DNA of 64,000 nucleotides, from positions 124,001-188,000 of the forward strand of contig NZ_BAAAEN010000005.1 in the NCBI RefSeq assembly GCF_039523035.1, given 5' to 3'. Position numbers and translations under genes: made by a program. This document shows positions 8,613 through 17,868 of the stretch, in pieces. Source of the stretch: Pigmentiphaga daeguensis. GTDB taxonomy: Bacteria; Pseudomonadota; Gammaproteobacteria; Burkholderiales; Burkholderiaceae_B. Within the stretch, counting starts at the first letter, position 1. Each line of letters opens with the position of its first letter. The notes below the pieces were generated by a model. The model worked only from the letters and a program-made list of their open reading frames with translations, was not told the origin of the DNA and did no database searches.

Positions 8613-8737
8613 TGCTCGTCTCCAGCTTTCTCGTCATGGCGGCTCCGAGCCGCATGCCTCGCATGGTGGCGACCCTGTCGACAGACGTAAAGTTAATTGT
8701 TTAAATTCGAACCATTTGCTCGGTAAATGGATGAACC
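8613..8737 (+). promoter_or_regulatory. Divergent promoter/operator region between hydroxylase operon and LysR gene
   Basis: The 125 bases hold an AT-rich patch (8691-8710) and a perfect inverted repeat CCATTT-N7-AAATGG at 8712-8730, directly upstream of the LysR ATG. The size and symmetry fit a LysR-type operator for the 8738 gene product controlling the operon and itself. Promoter boxes could not be assigned with confidence. Confidence 0.5.
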
Positions 8738-9706
8738 ATGCGCTTCAACAAGCTGGACCTGAACCTGCTGGTGGTGCTGGACGCCCTGCTGGCCACCCGC
8801 AGCGTGAGCCGCGCCGCCGAGCGCCTCTTCCTGAGCCAGCCCGCGACCAGCCTGGCGCTGGGGCGCCTGCGCGAGTATTTCGACGACGAACTGCTGGTGC
8901 CGGTGGGCAAGACCCTGGTGCCGACCCCGCTGGCCGAGCAGCTGGTCAAGCCCGTGCGCGACGTGCTGCTGCAGATCCAGACCGTGACGCGCGCCCGGCC
9001 CACCTTCGATCCCGCCACGGCCACGCGCCGCTTCACGATCGAATCCTCGGACTACGTCATTACGGTACTGCTGGCCGAAGTGGTGCGGCGCGCGGCCAGG
9101 CTGGCGCCGCTGATGCAGTTCGACCTGCGGGCGATCAGCCCCCAGACGCCCGAGCACCTGGACAGCGGCGGGATCGAACTGCTGATCGCGCCGGAGTTCG
9201 CGGTCGTGGCGGGGCACCCGGCGGAACCGCTGTTCGAGGACACGTTTTCCTGCCTGCTGTGTGAAGCGCATTTCGCGCCGGACTTCGATTTGTCGAGCGA
9301 GGCGTATTTCGACGCGACGCATGTGGGCGTCGAATGGGGCGGCGGGCGGCGCATCACCTATGACGCGAAGATGCTGTCGCGCGGCCGGCGCCAGCGCCGG
9401 CAGGACGTGATCGCCCCCAATTTCACCCTGGTGCCGGAACTGCTGGTAGGCACGCCGCGCATCGCGACCCTGCCGACCCGGCTGGCGCGCCACATGGCGG
9501 CGCGCTTTCCGCTGCGGGTGGTGCCTTGTCCGATTGCGATTCCCCGTTTTGCGGAGAATCTGCAATGGCATAAGTATCAGGAGCGGGATCCGGCCATTTC
9601 CTGGCTGCGGGGGTTGTTGCGGGCCACGGCGGCGGATTTGCCGGCGCTGGACGAAGTGCCACGCGCTTCGCCGCGGCGCCGGCAGGGCGAAGGCGCGCGC
9701 GCCTAG
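8738..9706 (+). CDS. LysR-family transcriptional regulator (NodD/LinR-like)
   Basis: The protein has 322 residues. It begins MRFNKLDLNLLVVLDALLATRSVSRAAERLFLSQPATS, a textbook LysR winged helix-turn-helix of the NodD/NahR branch, followed by an effector-binding domain. It is divergent from the six-gene aromatic operon, so it most likely activates that operon in response to the substrate or an intermediate. The last ~20 residues are an Arg/Pro-rich tail. Its 3' end overlaps by 4 bases the end of the convergent threonine aldolase-like gene. Confidence 0.93.
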   Translation: MRFNKLDLNLLVVLDALLATRSVSRAAERLFLSQPATSLALGRLREYFDDELLVPVGKTLVPTPLAEQLVKPVRDVLLQIQTVTRARPTFDPATATRRFTIESSDYVITVLLAEVVRRAARLAPLMQFDLRAISPQTPEHLDSGGIELLIAPEFAVVAGHPAEPLFEDTFSCLLCEAHFAPDFDLSSEAYFDATHVGVEWGGGRRITYDAKMLSRGRRQRRQDVIAPNFTLVPELLVGTPRIATLPTRLARHMAARFPLRVVPCPIAIPRFAENLQWHKYQERDPAISWLRGLLRATAADLPALDEVPRASPRRRQGEGARA

Positions 9707-10791
9707 TGTTCGGACCCGGTGGCGAGGGCGATCTCCGCTGCGGCGACTCGAATCGCATCGTCGTCGATGTGCCGATGGATCACGATCCGCAGGGTATCGG
9801 CATCGCGGGGGCGTACGAGTATTCCCCGGGCGGACAGCCGCGCGGCGCAGGCGGTCGCCCCGCCAGGGTTTGAGGCGCCCAGGTGGACGAGCACGATGTT
9901 CGTGTCCGGCGCATTTCCGACCAGCGCCGGAGTTGGTGTCCGCAGGCTCGCCCATAAGACGTGCGCCCGCCGGTGGTCGTCGGCCAGCCGTCCGAGCATG
10001 TCGCGCAAGGCGACCAGGCCTGCGGCGGCGACACAGCCGGCCTGGCGCAGGCCGCCGCCGACCATGCGGCGATAGCTGCGCGCCCGGACGACGAAGTCGC
10101 GGGAACCCGCCAGGATCGAGCCCATGGGCGCGCTCAGGCCCTTGGACAGGCAGAACGTCACCGTGTCGCCGAACGCGGCGATGGCCGCGGGCGGGACGCC
10201 CTGCGCAAGCGCCGCATTGAAGATCCGCGCGCCGTCGATATGGACGGCCGCGCCGGCTGCCCGCGCGCGTTCGCTCACGGCGGCGAGGTAGGGCAGGGGC
10301 AGGGCGCGGCCGCCCGCATGGTTGTGGCTCGTTTCGACCACCACCATCGCCGTGGGCGCGCCGTGGCGGGAATAGTCGCCGCGCATCGAGGCCGCCAGCG
10401 CGTCGAGGTCCATCATGCCGTCATGCGATCGGACCGCCGTGCACATCAGGCCGGCCAGGCGCGAGATGCCGCCTCCCTCGGAACGGGCCACGTGCGCGTG
10501 TTCATCGACCAGCGCCTCGCCCCCTCTGCCCGCGTGTACCAGGGCCGCCACCAGGTTGCCCATGGTGCCGCTGGTCACGAACAGGGCGTCTTCCTTGCCC
10601 ATGGCTGCGGCGCCCACCGCCTCCAGTTCGCGCACGGTCGGGTCGCCGTCCAGCCCGTCGTCGCCGACGACGGCCATGCGCATCGCCTCGCGCATGGCCT
10701 CGGTGGGCTCCGTGACGGTATCGCTGCGCAGGTCGATGGGGCGTCCGGCCCCGGTGACGGGCGCGCGGTCAGACACGGGACTGGCGCTCAT
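9703..10791 (-). CDS. ltaE: L-threonine aldolase / beta-eliminating lyase family PLP enzyme
   Basis: The protein has 362 residues, fold type I PLP. It has the LRSDTVTEPT opening, the DEHAH block and the Schiff-base lysine in CLSKGLSAPMGS, all typical of low-specificity threonine aldolases, which cleave beta-hydroxy amino acids to glycine plus an aldehyde. It overlaps the end of the upstream aminotransferase gene by 23 bases, so the two are co-translated. Being paired with a class V aminotransferase and facing hyuAB suggests a specialised amino-acid route rather than the housekeeping enzyme. The gene symbol is by family only. Confidence 0.85.
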   Translation of the reverse strand: MSASPVSDRAPVTGAGRPIDLRSDTVTEPTEAMREAMRMAVVGDDGLDGDPTVRELEAVGAAAMGKEDALFVTSGTMGNLVAALVHAGRGGEALVDEHAHVARSEGGGISRLAGLMCTAVRSHDGMMDLDALAASMRGDYSRHGAPTAMVVVETSHNHAGGRALPLPYLAAVSERARAAGAAVHIDGARIFNAALAQGVPPAAIAAFGDTVTFCLSKGLSAPMGSILAGSRDFVVRARSYRRMVGGGLRQAGCVAAAGLVALRDMLGRLADDHRRAHVLWASLRTPTPALVGNAPDTNIVLVHLGASNPGGATACAARLSARGILVRPRDADTLRIVIHRHIDDDAIRVAAAEIALATGSEH

Positions 10792-11959
10792 GCCACTGCG
10801 CGGTCACGGCCACGGCGCGGTCGATGTCCGACCGGTCGTTGTAGGCATGGATGGAGAATCGCAGCAGGTCGCGCCGGACGGCGGCCTGTACCCGGTGCTC
10901 CTGGAGATGGCGTTGCAGTTCGGCCGACGCGGGGCCGCCGCCGGGGATGCGCAGGCACACCATGTTGGCCATGATGGCGCCCGCGGGCCGCACCACGCCG
11001 CAGCCGCGCTCGGTCAGGCCGTCGGCGAGCGAGGTGGCCAGTGCCGTGACGTGTCGGTCGATCGCGGGCGTGCCGCACGCGAGCAACATGGACAGGGTAT
11101 CGGCCACGAGCGCCGACGCCAGGAAGTTGTAGTTGCCCACATCGAAGCGCTGGGCGCCGGCCTTGTAGTGGATGGGACCCTTGTCGTAATCGGCTTCGTG
11201 GGTCGCGGCGATGGTGACGCCGAAGCGCGCCAGGTAGGGCGGCGTCAACGACTCGGCAAAAGCGCGGCGCACATACAGCAGCCCCATGCCGTACAGCGAG
11301 CACAGTCCCTTCTGCGTGCTGGCCGCCAGCGCGTCGATGCCCATGGCCTCGACGTCCAGGTGCGTGATGCCGGCGGCCTGCGCCGCATCCACGACCAGGT
11401 GCGCGCCGGCGGCGCGGCAGGCCCGGCCGAGCGCATGCAGGTCGGTGCGCAGCCCAGGCTTGAACGAGGTGGCGGACACGGTCACCACGCGCACGCGCGA
11501 TCCCTCGCCCAGCCGATCGAGCGCGGCCTGCAGCGGGAACAGTCCGTCGGGCGACGGCAGGTCGCGCACCACCACGCCCAGCCGTTCCTGGTTGCGCCAG
11601 GTATAGAGGTTGTTGGGGTGTTCGATGTCGGAGCACAGGATGACTTCATCCCCGGGCCGCCAGTCGATGGAGGCCGCGACGATGTTCAGGCCTTCGGACA
11701 CGTTCTTGGTCATGGCGATCTCGATCGGATCGGCGTTGACCAGGCGCGCGAAGGACTGGCGCACCGTCTCGACCAGGCCGAAGTAGCGGTCCTTGTCGAT
11801 GACGCCGTTCACGCGTTCGAGCAGGTGGGCCTGGGCGATATCCAGGCTGCTGGCGGGAATCAGGCTGCGGCTGGCCACGTCCAGGTGGGCGCGCTGGGCG
11901 GTGCCGGGGAAGCGGGCGCGCAGGGCGGCAAAGGGGGACATGTCGGTAACGGTTGTCAT
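10769..11959 (-). CDS. Class V aminotransferase (cysteine desulfurase-like PLP enzyme)
   Basis: The product has 396 residues from ATG 11959; a TTG at 11974 would add five. The class V pattern is visible: SDIEHPNNLYTWRN in the middle, the PLP-contacting Asp in VVDAAQAAG and the Schiff-base Lys in ASTQKGLCSLYG. There is no obvious C-terminal Cys loop of IscS type, so an aminotransferase, lyase or epimerase (isopenicillin-N epimerase-like) role is more likely than desulfurase. It lies 90 bases downstream of a LysR gene on the same strand and overlaps the next PLP gene. The substrate is unknown. Confidence 0.83.
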   Translation of the reverse strand: MTTVTDMSPFAALRARFPGTAQRAHLDVASRSLIPASSLDIAQAHLLERVNGVIDKDRYFGLVETVRQSFARLVNADPIEIAMTKNVSEGLNIVAASIDWRPGDEVILCSDIEHPNNLYTWRNQERLGVVVRDLPSPDGLFPLQAALDRLGEGSRVRVVTVSATSFKPGLRTDLHALGRACRAAGAHLVVDAAQAAGITHLDVEAMGIDALAASTQKGLCSLYGMGLLYVRRAFAESLTPPYLARFGVTIAATHEADYDKGPIHYKAGAQRFDVGNYNFLASALVADTLSMLLACGTPAIDRHVTALATSLADGLTERGCGVVRPAGAIMANMVCLRIPGGGPASAELQRHLQEHRVQAAVRRDLLRFSIHAYNDRSDIDRAVAVTAQWHERQSRV

Positions 11960-12049
11960 GGCGGGCTCGGACAAATGCGGGGAATGTCCGGCAGCATAGT
12001 CAGCGCGACTTTGCGCGCCTATCGATTTTTCGGTGCGCGAGCCATGACC

Positions 12050-12979
12050 TCAGGACATACCGCGTTGGCCGCGCGCCGCGGTGCGGGCGACCTCTCCGGC
12101 CTGCCCGTGCAGGAAACCGATCAGCGTCTCGGCGGCGGCCGATAGGGGGCGGTCCACCCGGCGCAGGATGCCCATCTGCCGCTGGGGCCTGGGCGGGCCG
12201 ATGGGCCGGTGCACCAGTCCGGCCAGGTTCATGGCTTCCAGGCCGACGCGGGGCAGCACGGTCACGCCCAGGCCTTCGCGCACCATGCTCAGGGCCGTGA
12301 CCATGTTCACCACCTCGAAGGCCGGCGCGCGATGGCTGCCGGCCTGCGCCAGTCCCGCATCGACCAGCCGCCTGACGCTGGACGGCGCGGGCAGCAGCAC
12401 CAGCGGCATCGCGGCAAGCTCGGGCCAGCCGATCTGGCGGGCGCGCGCGCGGGCATGGCCGGCGGGCAGGATGGCGACCAGTTCGTCGGTGAACATGAAG
12501 TCGAACCGCAGTGCCGGAATCTCGTGCGAGTACATGCCCAGGCCGAACTCCACTTCGCGCTGGAGCACCTTGTCGATCAGGAGGTCGTTCTGGTCCTCGA
12601 TCTGGCGTACCTGGACCTTGGGAAAGCGCTCGCGCAACTGGGCGATCGCGCGGGTTCCGAGGCCGAATGCCGACGAAGGCAGGACGGCGAAGGTCACGGT
12701 CCCGCTTTCGCCGCCGGCCAGCTCGCGCAGGTTGGCATAGGCGTGCTGCAGGTCGTCCAGCGGACGCTTGACCTGCGCCAGCAGCAGGCGCCCGCCTTCG
12801 GTCAGCTCCATGCGCCGCGTGGTTCGCTCGAACAGGCGCACGCCCACCATGGCCTCGAGTTCGCGTATGAGTTGCGAGAAGGCGGGCTGGGTCATGGCCA
12901 GCCGGTCCGCGGCCTTGCTGAACGCGCCGGTCTCCGCGGCGGCCACGAAACCTTCGAGTTGCCGCAGCTTGAAATTCAT
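12050..12979 (-). CDS. LysR-family transcriptional regulator
   Basis: The product has 309 residues. The N-terminal helix-turn-helix MNFKLRQLEGFVAAAETGAFSKAADRL..TQPAFSQLIRELE is canonical, with the usual substrate-binding domain behind it. It is divergent from hyuA with a 104-base shared region and sits upstream of the two PLP-enzyme genes on its own strand, so it may control both directions. The C-terminal tail is Arg/Gly-rich and ends RGQRGMS. Confidence 0.93.
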   Translation of the reverse strand: MNFKLRQLEGFVAAAETGAFSKAADRLAMTQPAFSQLIRELEAMVGVRLFERTTRRMELTEGGRLLLAQVKRPLDDLQHAYANLRELAGGESGTVTFAVLPSSAFGLGTRAIAQLRERFPKVQVRQIEDQNDLLIDKVLQREVEFGLGMYSHEIPALRFDFMFTDELVAILPAGHARARARQIGWPELAAMPLVLLPAPSSVRRLVDAGLAQAGSHRAPAFEVVNMVTALSMVREGLGVTVLPRVGLEAMNLAGLVHRPIGPPRPQRQMGILRRVDRPLSAAAETLIGFLHGQAGEVARTAARGQRGMS

Positions 12980-13083
12980 ACGTATCGCCTATGAATGGTA
13001 AATAAATATCCAATTGTCGTAATAGTCTAGCAAGCTCATAGTCCTGCCGACAGGACCGATCCGCGGTCCTTGCCGAGGAAGGA
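12980..13083 (+). promoter_or_regulatory. Divergent promoter region, LysR / hyuA
   Basis: This is an AT-rich stretch in a GC-rich setting (12990-13030). It contains CTATGA (12989-12994) and its inverse TCATAG (13036-13041), about 47 bases apart, which could be two LysR half-sites; this is weak evidence. A good ribosome binding site, AGGAAGGA, precedes the hyuA ATG at 13084. Confidence 0.45.
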
Positions 13084-15174
13084 ATGAGCGAATACTGGAT
13101 AGGCATCGACACGGGCGGCACATTCACCGACCTGGTGTTGGGCGATACGGGCGGCGGCCGCTGGCACTATCACAAGGTGCCCACGCTGACGGCGGATCCC
13201 GCGCAGGGGATACTGAACGGCATTGCCGAGATCATGAGCCTGGCGGCGGTCGACCCCGCGCAGGTCGGATTCCTGGTGCTGGGCACCACGCTGGCGACCA
13301 ATGCCGTGCTGGAAGGACAGTGGGCGCGGACGGGTTTGATCACCACGCAAGGCTTCGGCGACGTACTGAGCCTCGCGCGACAGCGCCGCCCCCACTACTT
13401 CAACCTGGACGTGCCCAAGCCGACGCCACCGGTGCCCGACGACTGCCGCGCCGAAGTGGCGGAGCGCATCGCCGCCGGCGGCGAGGTCGTCACGCCGTTG
13501 CGCGACGAGGAGGTACTGCGCGCGATAGACGAGCTGCGCGGCCGCGGCGTGCAAACGGTTGCCATCTGCTTCTTGCACGCCTACCAGAACGCCGCTCACG
13601 AAGCGCGCGCGCGCCAGTTGGTCGCCCAGCATTGGCCCGACGCATACGTGAGCGTCTCGTCCGAAGTGCTGCCCGAGTTCCGCGAGTACGAGCGTTTCAT
13701 CACCACCGTCGTCAACGCGAGCCTGATGCCGGTGATGGACGACTACCTGCAACGCTTCGAGATGGGCGTGCGCGACCTGGGCGTGCGCTCGGCGCCCCAC
13801 GTGATGCAATCGAACGGCGGCGCGGTCACGACGCAGACCGTGCGGCAGCGTCCCATCAATACTTTCTTCTCGGGCCCGGCGGGAGGCGTCGTCAGCACGG
13901 CGGCGCTGGGCGAGGCCTGCGGCGTGCGCAACCTCATTACCTTCGACATGGGCGGCACGAGCACCGATGTCTGCCTGATTCGCGACGGCCGGCCGGCAAT
14001 GAAGAGCGAGCGCGACATGGGAGGCTTTCCCGTGCGCACCCGCACCCTGGACATCCATACCATCGGGGCGGGCGGCGGCAGCCTGGCCTGGCTGGATGCG
14101 GGCGGGCTGCTCAAGGTCGGTCCCAAGAGCGCCAGCGCCTATCCGGGTCCGGCCTCGTACGGACGCGGCGGCACCAGGCCCACGGTCACCGACGCCAACG
14201 TGCTGCTGGGCCGGCTGAGCCCGGTCGCGCTGCTGGGAGGGCGCATGTCCATGCATCCGGAACTGGCGGCGCAGGCCATCCGCGATGAGGTGGCCACCGC
14301 CATGGGCCGCGGCGCGGAGGAAGTCGCCATCGGCATACTGGAGATCGCCAACGCCAACATGACGGGCGCGGTGCGCGTGATTTCCGTCGAGCAGGGCGAG
14401 GATCCGCGCGATTATGCGCTGGTCGCCTTCGGCGGGGCCGGACCGCTGCATGCGGCCGACGTCGCCGCGATGGCGGGCATGCGCCATGTCATCGTTCCGC
14501 CGCGTCCCGGGCTGATGTCGGCGCAGGGCCTGCTCCAGTCCGACAGACAGGGCGATTTCTCTCTTACCCGTCTGGTGCCGGCCACGCCCGACAGGCTGCC
14601 GTCCCTGAACGCGGGCCTGCGGGAACTGGCGCGACGCGCGGACGACTGGCTTGCCTCCGAGGGGGTAGGCCATGACATGTCCGGCGTCGCGCGGCTCTGG
14701 CAGCTCGACCTGCGCTACCTGGGCCAGAACGCCGAACTGATCCTGGACATTGCCGCCGGCGAACTGGACGAGGCCGCGCTGGCCCGTGCCGTCGACGCCT
14801 ATCATGCCCGGCATGCGGATCTGTACGGCTACGACATGCGTGCGCAAGGAGTGGAAGTCGTCAACCTGCGCGTGTCGGTGGTCATTGCCCGCGAACGCCT
14901 GCAGGTCGCGGCCATCGCCCGGCACGACGCGCGGACCGATCCCGTAGCCGGCGCGCCCACGCGCCGCGTGTGGTTCGCCGCGACCGGCTTCGTCGACACG
15001 CCCGTGCTGCAGCGGGACGACCTGCTGGCCGGCGCCTGCCTGGACGGGCCGGCCATCGTCGAGCAGATGGACACCACCACGGTCATTCCGCCCGGCTCGT
15101 CGACCCGCGTCGGCGCGGACGGCAGCCTGCACATCGATCTCACGCCCGGCGCACCGGGCAAGGAAGCCCATTGA
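13084..15174 (+). CDS. hyuA: Hydantoinase/oxoprolinase family protein, HyuA-type (ATPase) subunit
   Basis: The product has 696 residues, normal for HyuA. It starts MSEYWIGIDTGGTFTDLVLGD, the sugar-kinase-like phosphate-binding loop of the family, and repeats it mid-protein as FDMGGTSTDV. The family includes N-methylhydantoinase A, 5-oxoprolinase and acetone carboxylase beta subunits, which use ATP to activate a cyclic amide or ketone. The stop shares one base with the start of hyuB (TGATG, 15172-15176), so a coupled two-subunit enzyme is likely. No third (carboxylase gamma) subunit gene follows, which favours amide hydrolysis over acetone carboxylation. Confidence 0.93.
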   Translation: MSEYWIGIDTGGTFTDLVLGDTGGGRWHYHKVPTLTADPAQGILNGIAEIMSLAAVDPAQVGFLVLGTTLATNAVLEGQWARTGLITTQGFGDVLSLARQRRPHYFNLDVPKPTPPVPDDCRAEVAERIAAGGEVVTPLRDEEVLRAIDELRGRGVQTVAICFLHAYQNAAHEARARQLVAQHWPDAYVSVSSEVLPEFREYERFITTVVNASLMPVMDDYLQRFEMGVRDLGVRSAPHVMQSNGGAVTTQTVRQRPINTFFSGPAGGVVSTAALGEACGVRNLITFDMGGTSTDVCLIRDGRPAMKSERDMGGFPVRTRTLDIHTIGAGGGSLAWLDAGGLLKVGPKSASAYPGPASYGRGGTRPTVTDANVLLGRLSPVALLGGRMSMHPELAAQAIRDEVATAMGRGAEEVAIGILEIANANMTGAVRVISVEQGEDPRDYALVAFGGAGPLHAADVAAMAGMRHVIVPPRPGLMSAQGLLQSDRQGDFSLTRLVPATPDRLPSLNAGLRELARRADDWLASEGVGHDMSGVARLWQLDLRYLGQNAELILDIAAGELDEAALARAVDAYHARHADLYGYDMRAQGVEVVNLRVSVVIARERLQVAAIARHDARTDPVAGAPTRRVWFAATGFVDTPVLQRDDLLAGACLDGPAIVEQMDTTTVIPPGSSTRVGADGSLHIDLTPGAPGKEAH

Positions 15175-16754
15175 TGATTTCCGTCGATCCCATCCGTGCC
15201 GAGGTCGTCGCCCGCTATCTGCTGGGCGTGACCGAGGAAATGAGCGCCGCGCTGATGCGCACCGCGTTCTCTCCCAACATCAAGGAGCGCGGCGATTGTT
15301 CGACCGCGGTGTTCGACCATCTCGGCAATGTCGTGGCGCTGCCCCAGCGCGTGCCGATCCACCTGGGCTCGATGGTGGGCGTGGTACAGGCCGTGCTCGA
15401 ACGGTTCCCCCGTCAGGAGATCCGGCCGGGCGACATGTTCCTGGCCAACGATCCCTACAACGGCGGCGGTTCGCACCTGCCCGACATCAATGTCATCTCG
15501 CCCGTCTTCATCGAGGGGGAGATCGTGGCCTATGTGGCCTGCATCGCCCACCACGCGGACGTGGGCGGCATGGTGCCGGGTTCCGAGGCCGCGGTCTGCC
15601 AGTCCATCTTCCAGGAAGGACTGCGCATTCCGCCCGTGCGCATCGTCAGCGCGGGCCAGGTCAACCGTGACGTGTTCGACATCCTGATGCTGAATTCGCG
15701 TACGCCCGACGAACGGGCGGGCGACCTGCGCGCCCAGATCGCCGCCAACACGGTGGGCCAGCGTAGCGTGCAGGCGCTGTTCGAACGCTATGGCGTGACG
15801 GAGACCCAGGCCATCATGGCCGCGTACCTGGATTTCACCGAACGCCGTTTCGCCGCCGCCATCGCCAAGGTGCCGCCCGGCCGCTATGAGGCCTGCGAAT
15901 ACCTGGATGGTGTCGAGCCGGGAGAAAAAGCCGCGATACGCCTCGTCCTGACCGTGGGCGAAGGCAAGCTGGGCTTCGATTTCGCGGGCTCGGCGCCGCA
16001 ACTGGCGGCGGCGCGCAATATCCCGCTGCGGGCGCTGGTGGCCACGGTCTACACCGTGGTCAAGAGCCTGCTCGATCCCGACGTACCCGCCAACTCCGGC
16101 TATTTCCGGACCATGGACATCAGCGCGCCGGCGGGCTCGGTGGTCGGCCCGGTGTCGCCGGCGGCGGTCGGCGCGCGTTCGATTTCATGCGCGGTGCTCG
16201 GTGACGCGATCGCCGCCGCGCTGTCGCAGGCCATGCCCGAGCGGGCCCTGGCCGGCTGCGGGCCGCACCAGTTGATCGTCCTGGCGGGTACCGATCCGCG
16301 CACCGGCGGCTACTACGTGAACTACGAGACCATCGCCGGCGCCATGGGCGCGCGGGCCTACCAGCCGGGCGTCGACGCCGTGCGGGTGCACGCCTCGGGT
16401 TCGTCCAACCTGCCGGTGGAGGCGCTGGAACACGCCTACCCGTTTCTGATCGAGCGCTATGCGCTGCGCAGGGGCTCGGGCGGCGCGGGACGCCACCGCG
16501 GCGGCCAGGGCGTGGTGCGCGACTATCGCGCGCTGGGTGACGATACGGTGCTGAGCCTGTCGTCCGAGCGCCAGAACGTGCCGGCCGCCGGCATGGCCGG
16601 CGGGGCCGACGGCGCCCTGGGGGAATTCATCCTGAATCCGGGTACGTCCGGAGAGCGGCGCCTGCCGCCGGCGGCGGCGGAAATCCGGCTGCGCAGGAAC
16701 GACGTCCTGCGGGTGTGCACGCCGGGAGCGGGCGGCTACGGGACGCTCGCGTGA
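15174..16754 (+). CDS. hyuB: Hydantoinase/oxoprolinase family protein, HyuB-type subunit
   Basis: The protein has 526 residues. The HyuB hallmarks are MSAALMRTAFSPNIKERGDCS at the N-terminus, FLANDPYNGGGSHLPDI and the His-rich ACIAHHADVGGMVPGS, probably metal-binding. The C-terminus keeps RRGSGGAGRHRGGQG. ATG 15174 overlaps the hyuA stop by one base; the frame is open further upstream but without homology. It partners with HyuA in ATP-dependent ring opening of a cyclic amide-like compound. The true substrate cannot be told from hydantoin or oxoproline by sequence. Confidence 0.93.
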   Translation: MISVDPIRAEVVARYLLGVTEEMSAALMRTAFSPNIKERGDCSTAVFDHLGNVVALPQRVPIHLGSMVGVVQAVLERFPRQEIRPGDMFLANDPYNGGGSHLPDINVISPVFIEGEIVAYVACIAHHADVGGMVPGSEAAVCQSIFQEGLRIPPVRIVSAGQVNRDVFDILMLNSRTPDERAGDLRAQIAANTVGQRSVQALFERYGVTETQAIMAAYLDFTERRFAAAIAKVPPGRYEACEYLDGVEPGEKAAIRLVLTVGEGKLGFDFAGSAPQLAAARNIPLRALVATVYTVVKSLLDPDVPANSGYFRTMDISAPAGSVVGPVSPAAVGARSISCAVLGDAIAAALSQAMPERALAGCGPHQLIVLAGTDPRTGGYYVNYETIAGAMGARAYQPGVDAVRVHASGSSNLPVEALEHAYPFLIERYALRRGSGGAGRHRGGQGVVRDYRALGDDTVLSLSSERQNVPAAGMAGGADGALGEFILNPGTSGERRLPPAAAEIRLRRNDVLRVCTPGAGGYGTLA

Positions 16755-16759
16755 ATCCG

Positions 16760-16794
16760 GCGCGGCCGGGGCCTTCTGGAGGCCTTGGCCGCGC
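16760..16794 (+). terminator. Two-tier hairpin after hyuB
   Basis: The outer stem GCGCGGCC/GGCCGCGC (16760-16767 and 16787-16794) encloses an inner stem GGCCT/AGGCC (16770-16774 and 16780-16784). There is no T-run. It could attenuate transcription into, or protect mRNA upstream of, the receptor gene at 16876. Confidence 0.6.
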
Positions 16795-16875
16795 ATCGAA
16801 GAGCAGGGAGACACAGTCAGGCAGCGCGGCGGTTGCCGCGAGTTTTTCCAATACATACAAGGCAGAGGAATCCTC

Positions 16876-17868
16876 ATGTACCCGATCAAGACTGTTTACC
16901 GGCTGGCGCGGTGGCTGCCGGCCATGGCCATCGCGCTGGCGGCCTTCCCCTCGATGGCGGCGGACGCCTATCCCACCCGGCCGCTGCGTTTTGTCGTTCC
17001 CTATGCCGCCGGCGGCGCGGTGGACGTGGCCGCGCGCATGATCGGACGCTACGTGTCCGAGCAATTGGGCCAGCAGGTCGTGGTCGAGAACAAGCCGGGC
17101 GCGGGGGGCATCATCGCCATCAAGCACGTGCTGGGCTTTCCCGCCGATGGCTATACCTTCCTGGTCTGTGCCGCAGGCGAGATCGTGATCAATCCCGTCA
17201 TCAACAAGGAAGTCGACTACGACACCAGCCGGGACCTGACGCCCGTCAGCATGGTTACCACCGCGCCCAACGTGCTGGTCTTGAAGCGGGATTTTCCGGC
17301 GAACAGCGTCTCCGAGTTGATTGCCTACGCTCGCAAGCATCCGGGCGAACTGACCTTTTCCTCGAGTGGCGTGGGCACCATCCAGCACGTGACCGGCGAG
17401 GTCTTCAACAAGATGGCCGGCATCGAGGCCCGGCACGTGCCCTACAGCGGCGCGCCGCAGGCCACCCTGGAAGTGGCGACGGGACGGGTGACCATGACCT
17501 ATGCCAGTCCGGGCTCCATCCGCGGCTTCGTCGACCGCGGCGAACTGAAGATGCTGGGCATGGCGTTGCCCGAACGCTATCCGCCGCTGCCGCAGGTGCC
17601 CACGATTCGCGAAGCTCCCGAGGTGTCGTCGTTCAACGTCGAAAGCTGGTTCGGGATGTTCGCCGCCAGCGGCACGCCCGAGCCGGTGATCCAGAAGGTC
17701 AACGCCCTGGTCCAGCAGGCCATGCGGCAGCCGGACATCGCCAAAAAACTGCTCGACACGGCCGGTGTGCCCATGCAGACGACGCCGGCCCAGGCCAAGG
17801 AGTTCGTCGGCCGCGAAGTCGCCAAGTACAAGACCTTGTTGAAGGAAGCCGACATCCGGCTGCACTGA
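16876..17868 (+). CDS. Bug/TctC-family periplasmic solute receptor
   Basis: The product has 330 residues with a signal peptide (MYPIKTVYRLARWLPAMAIALA..SMAADA) and the receptor opening YPTRPLRFVVPYAAGGAVDVAARM. The Bug fold C-terminus is complete. No TctAB membrane genes are nearby, so it is another orphan receptor. It follows hyuAB after 121 bases and overlaps the next LysR gene by one base (TGATG, 17866-17870), implying that the receptor and regulator are made together. It probably delivers or senses the HyuAB substrate. Confidence 0.93.
   Translation: MYPIKTVYRLARWLPAMAIALAAFPSMAADAYPTRPLRFVVPYAAGGAVDVAARMIGRYVSEQLGQQVVVENKPGAGGIIAIKHVLGFPADGYTFLVCAAGEIVINPVINKEVDYDTSRDLTPVSMVTTAPNVLVLKRDFPANSVSELIAYARKHPGELTFSSSGVGTIQHVTGEVFNKMAGIEARHVPYSGAPQATLEVATGRVTMTYASPGSIRGFVDRGELKMLGMALPERYPPLPQVPTIREAPEVSSFNVESWFGMFAASGTPEPVIQKVNALVQQAMRQPDIAKKLLDTAGVPMQTTPAQAKEFVGREVAKYKTLLKEADIRLH

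Noticed and set aside
13036..15171. 711-codon open frame on the minus strand opposite hyuA
   Set aside because: Low-complexity His/Gln/Arg/Ala translation with no family resemblance, exactly antisense to a clear gene; a product of high GC third positions.
13084..16754. Acetone carboxylase
   Set aside because: No gamma subunit gene follows; two-subunit HyuAB type fits better.
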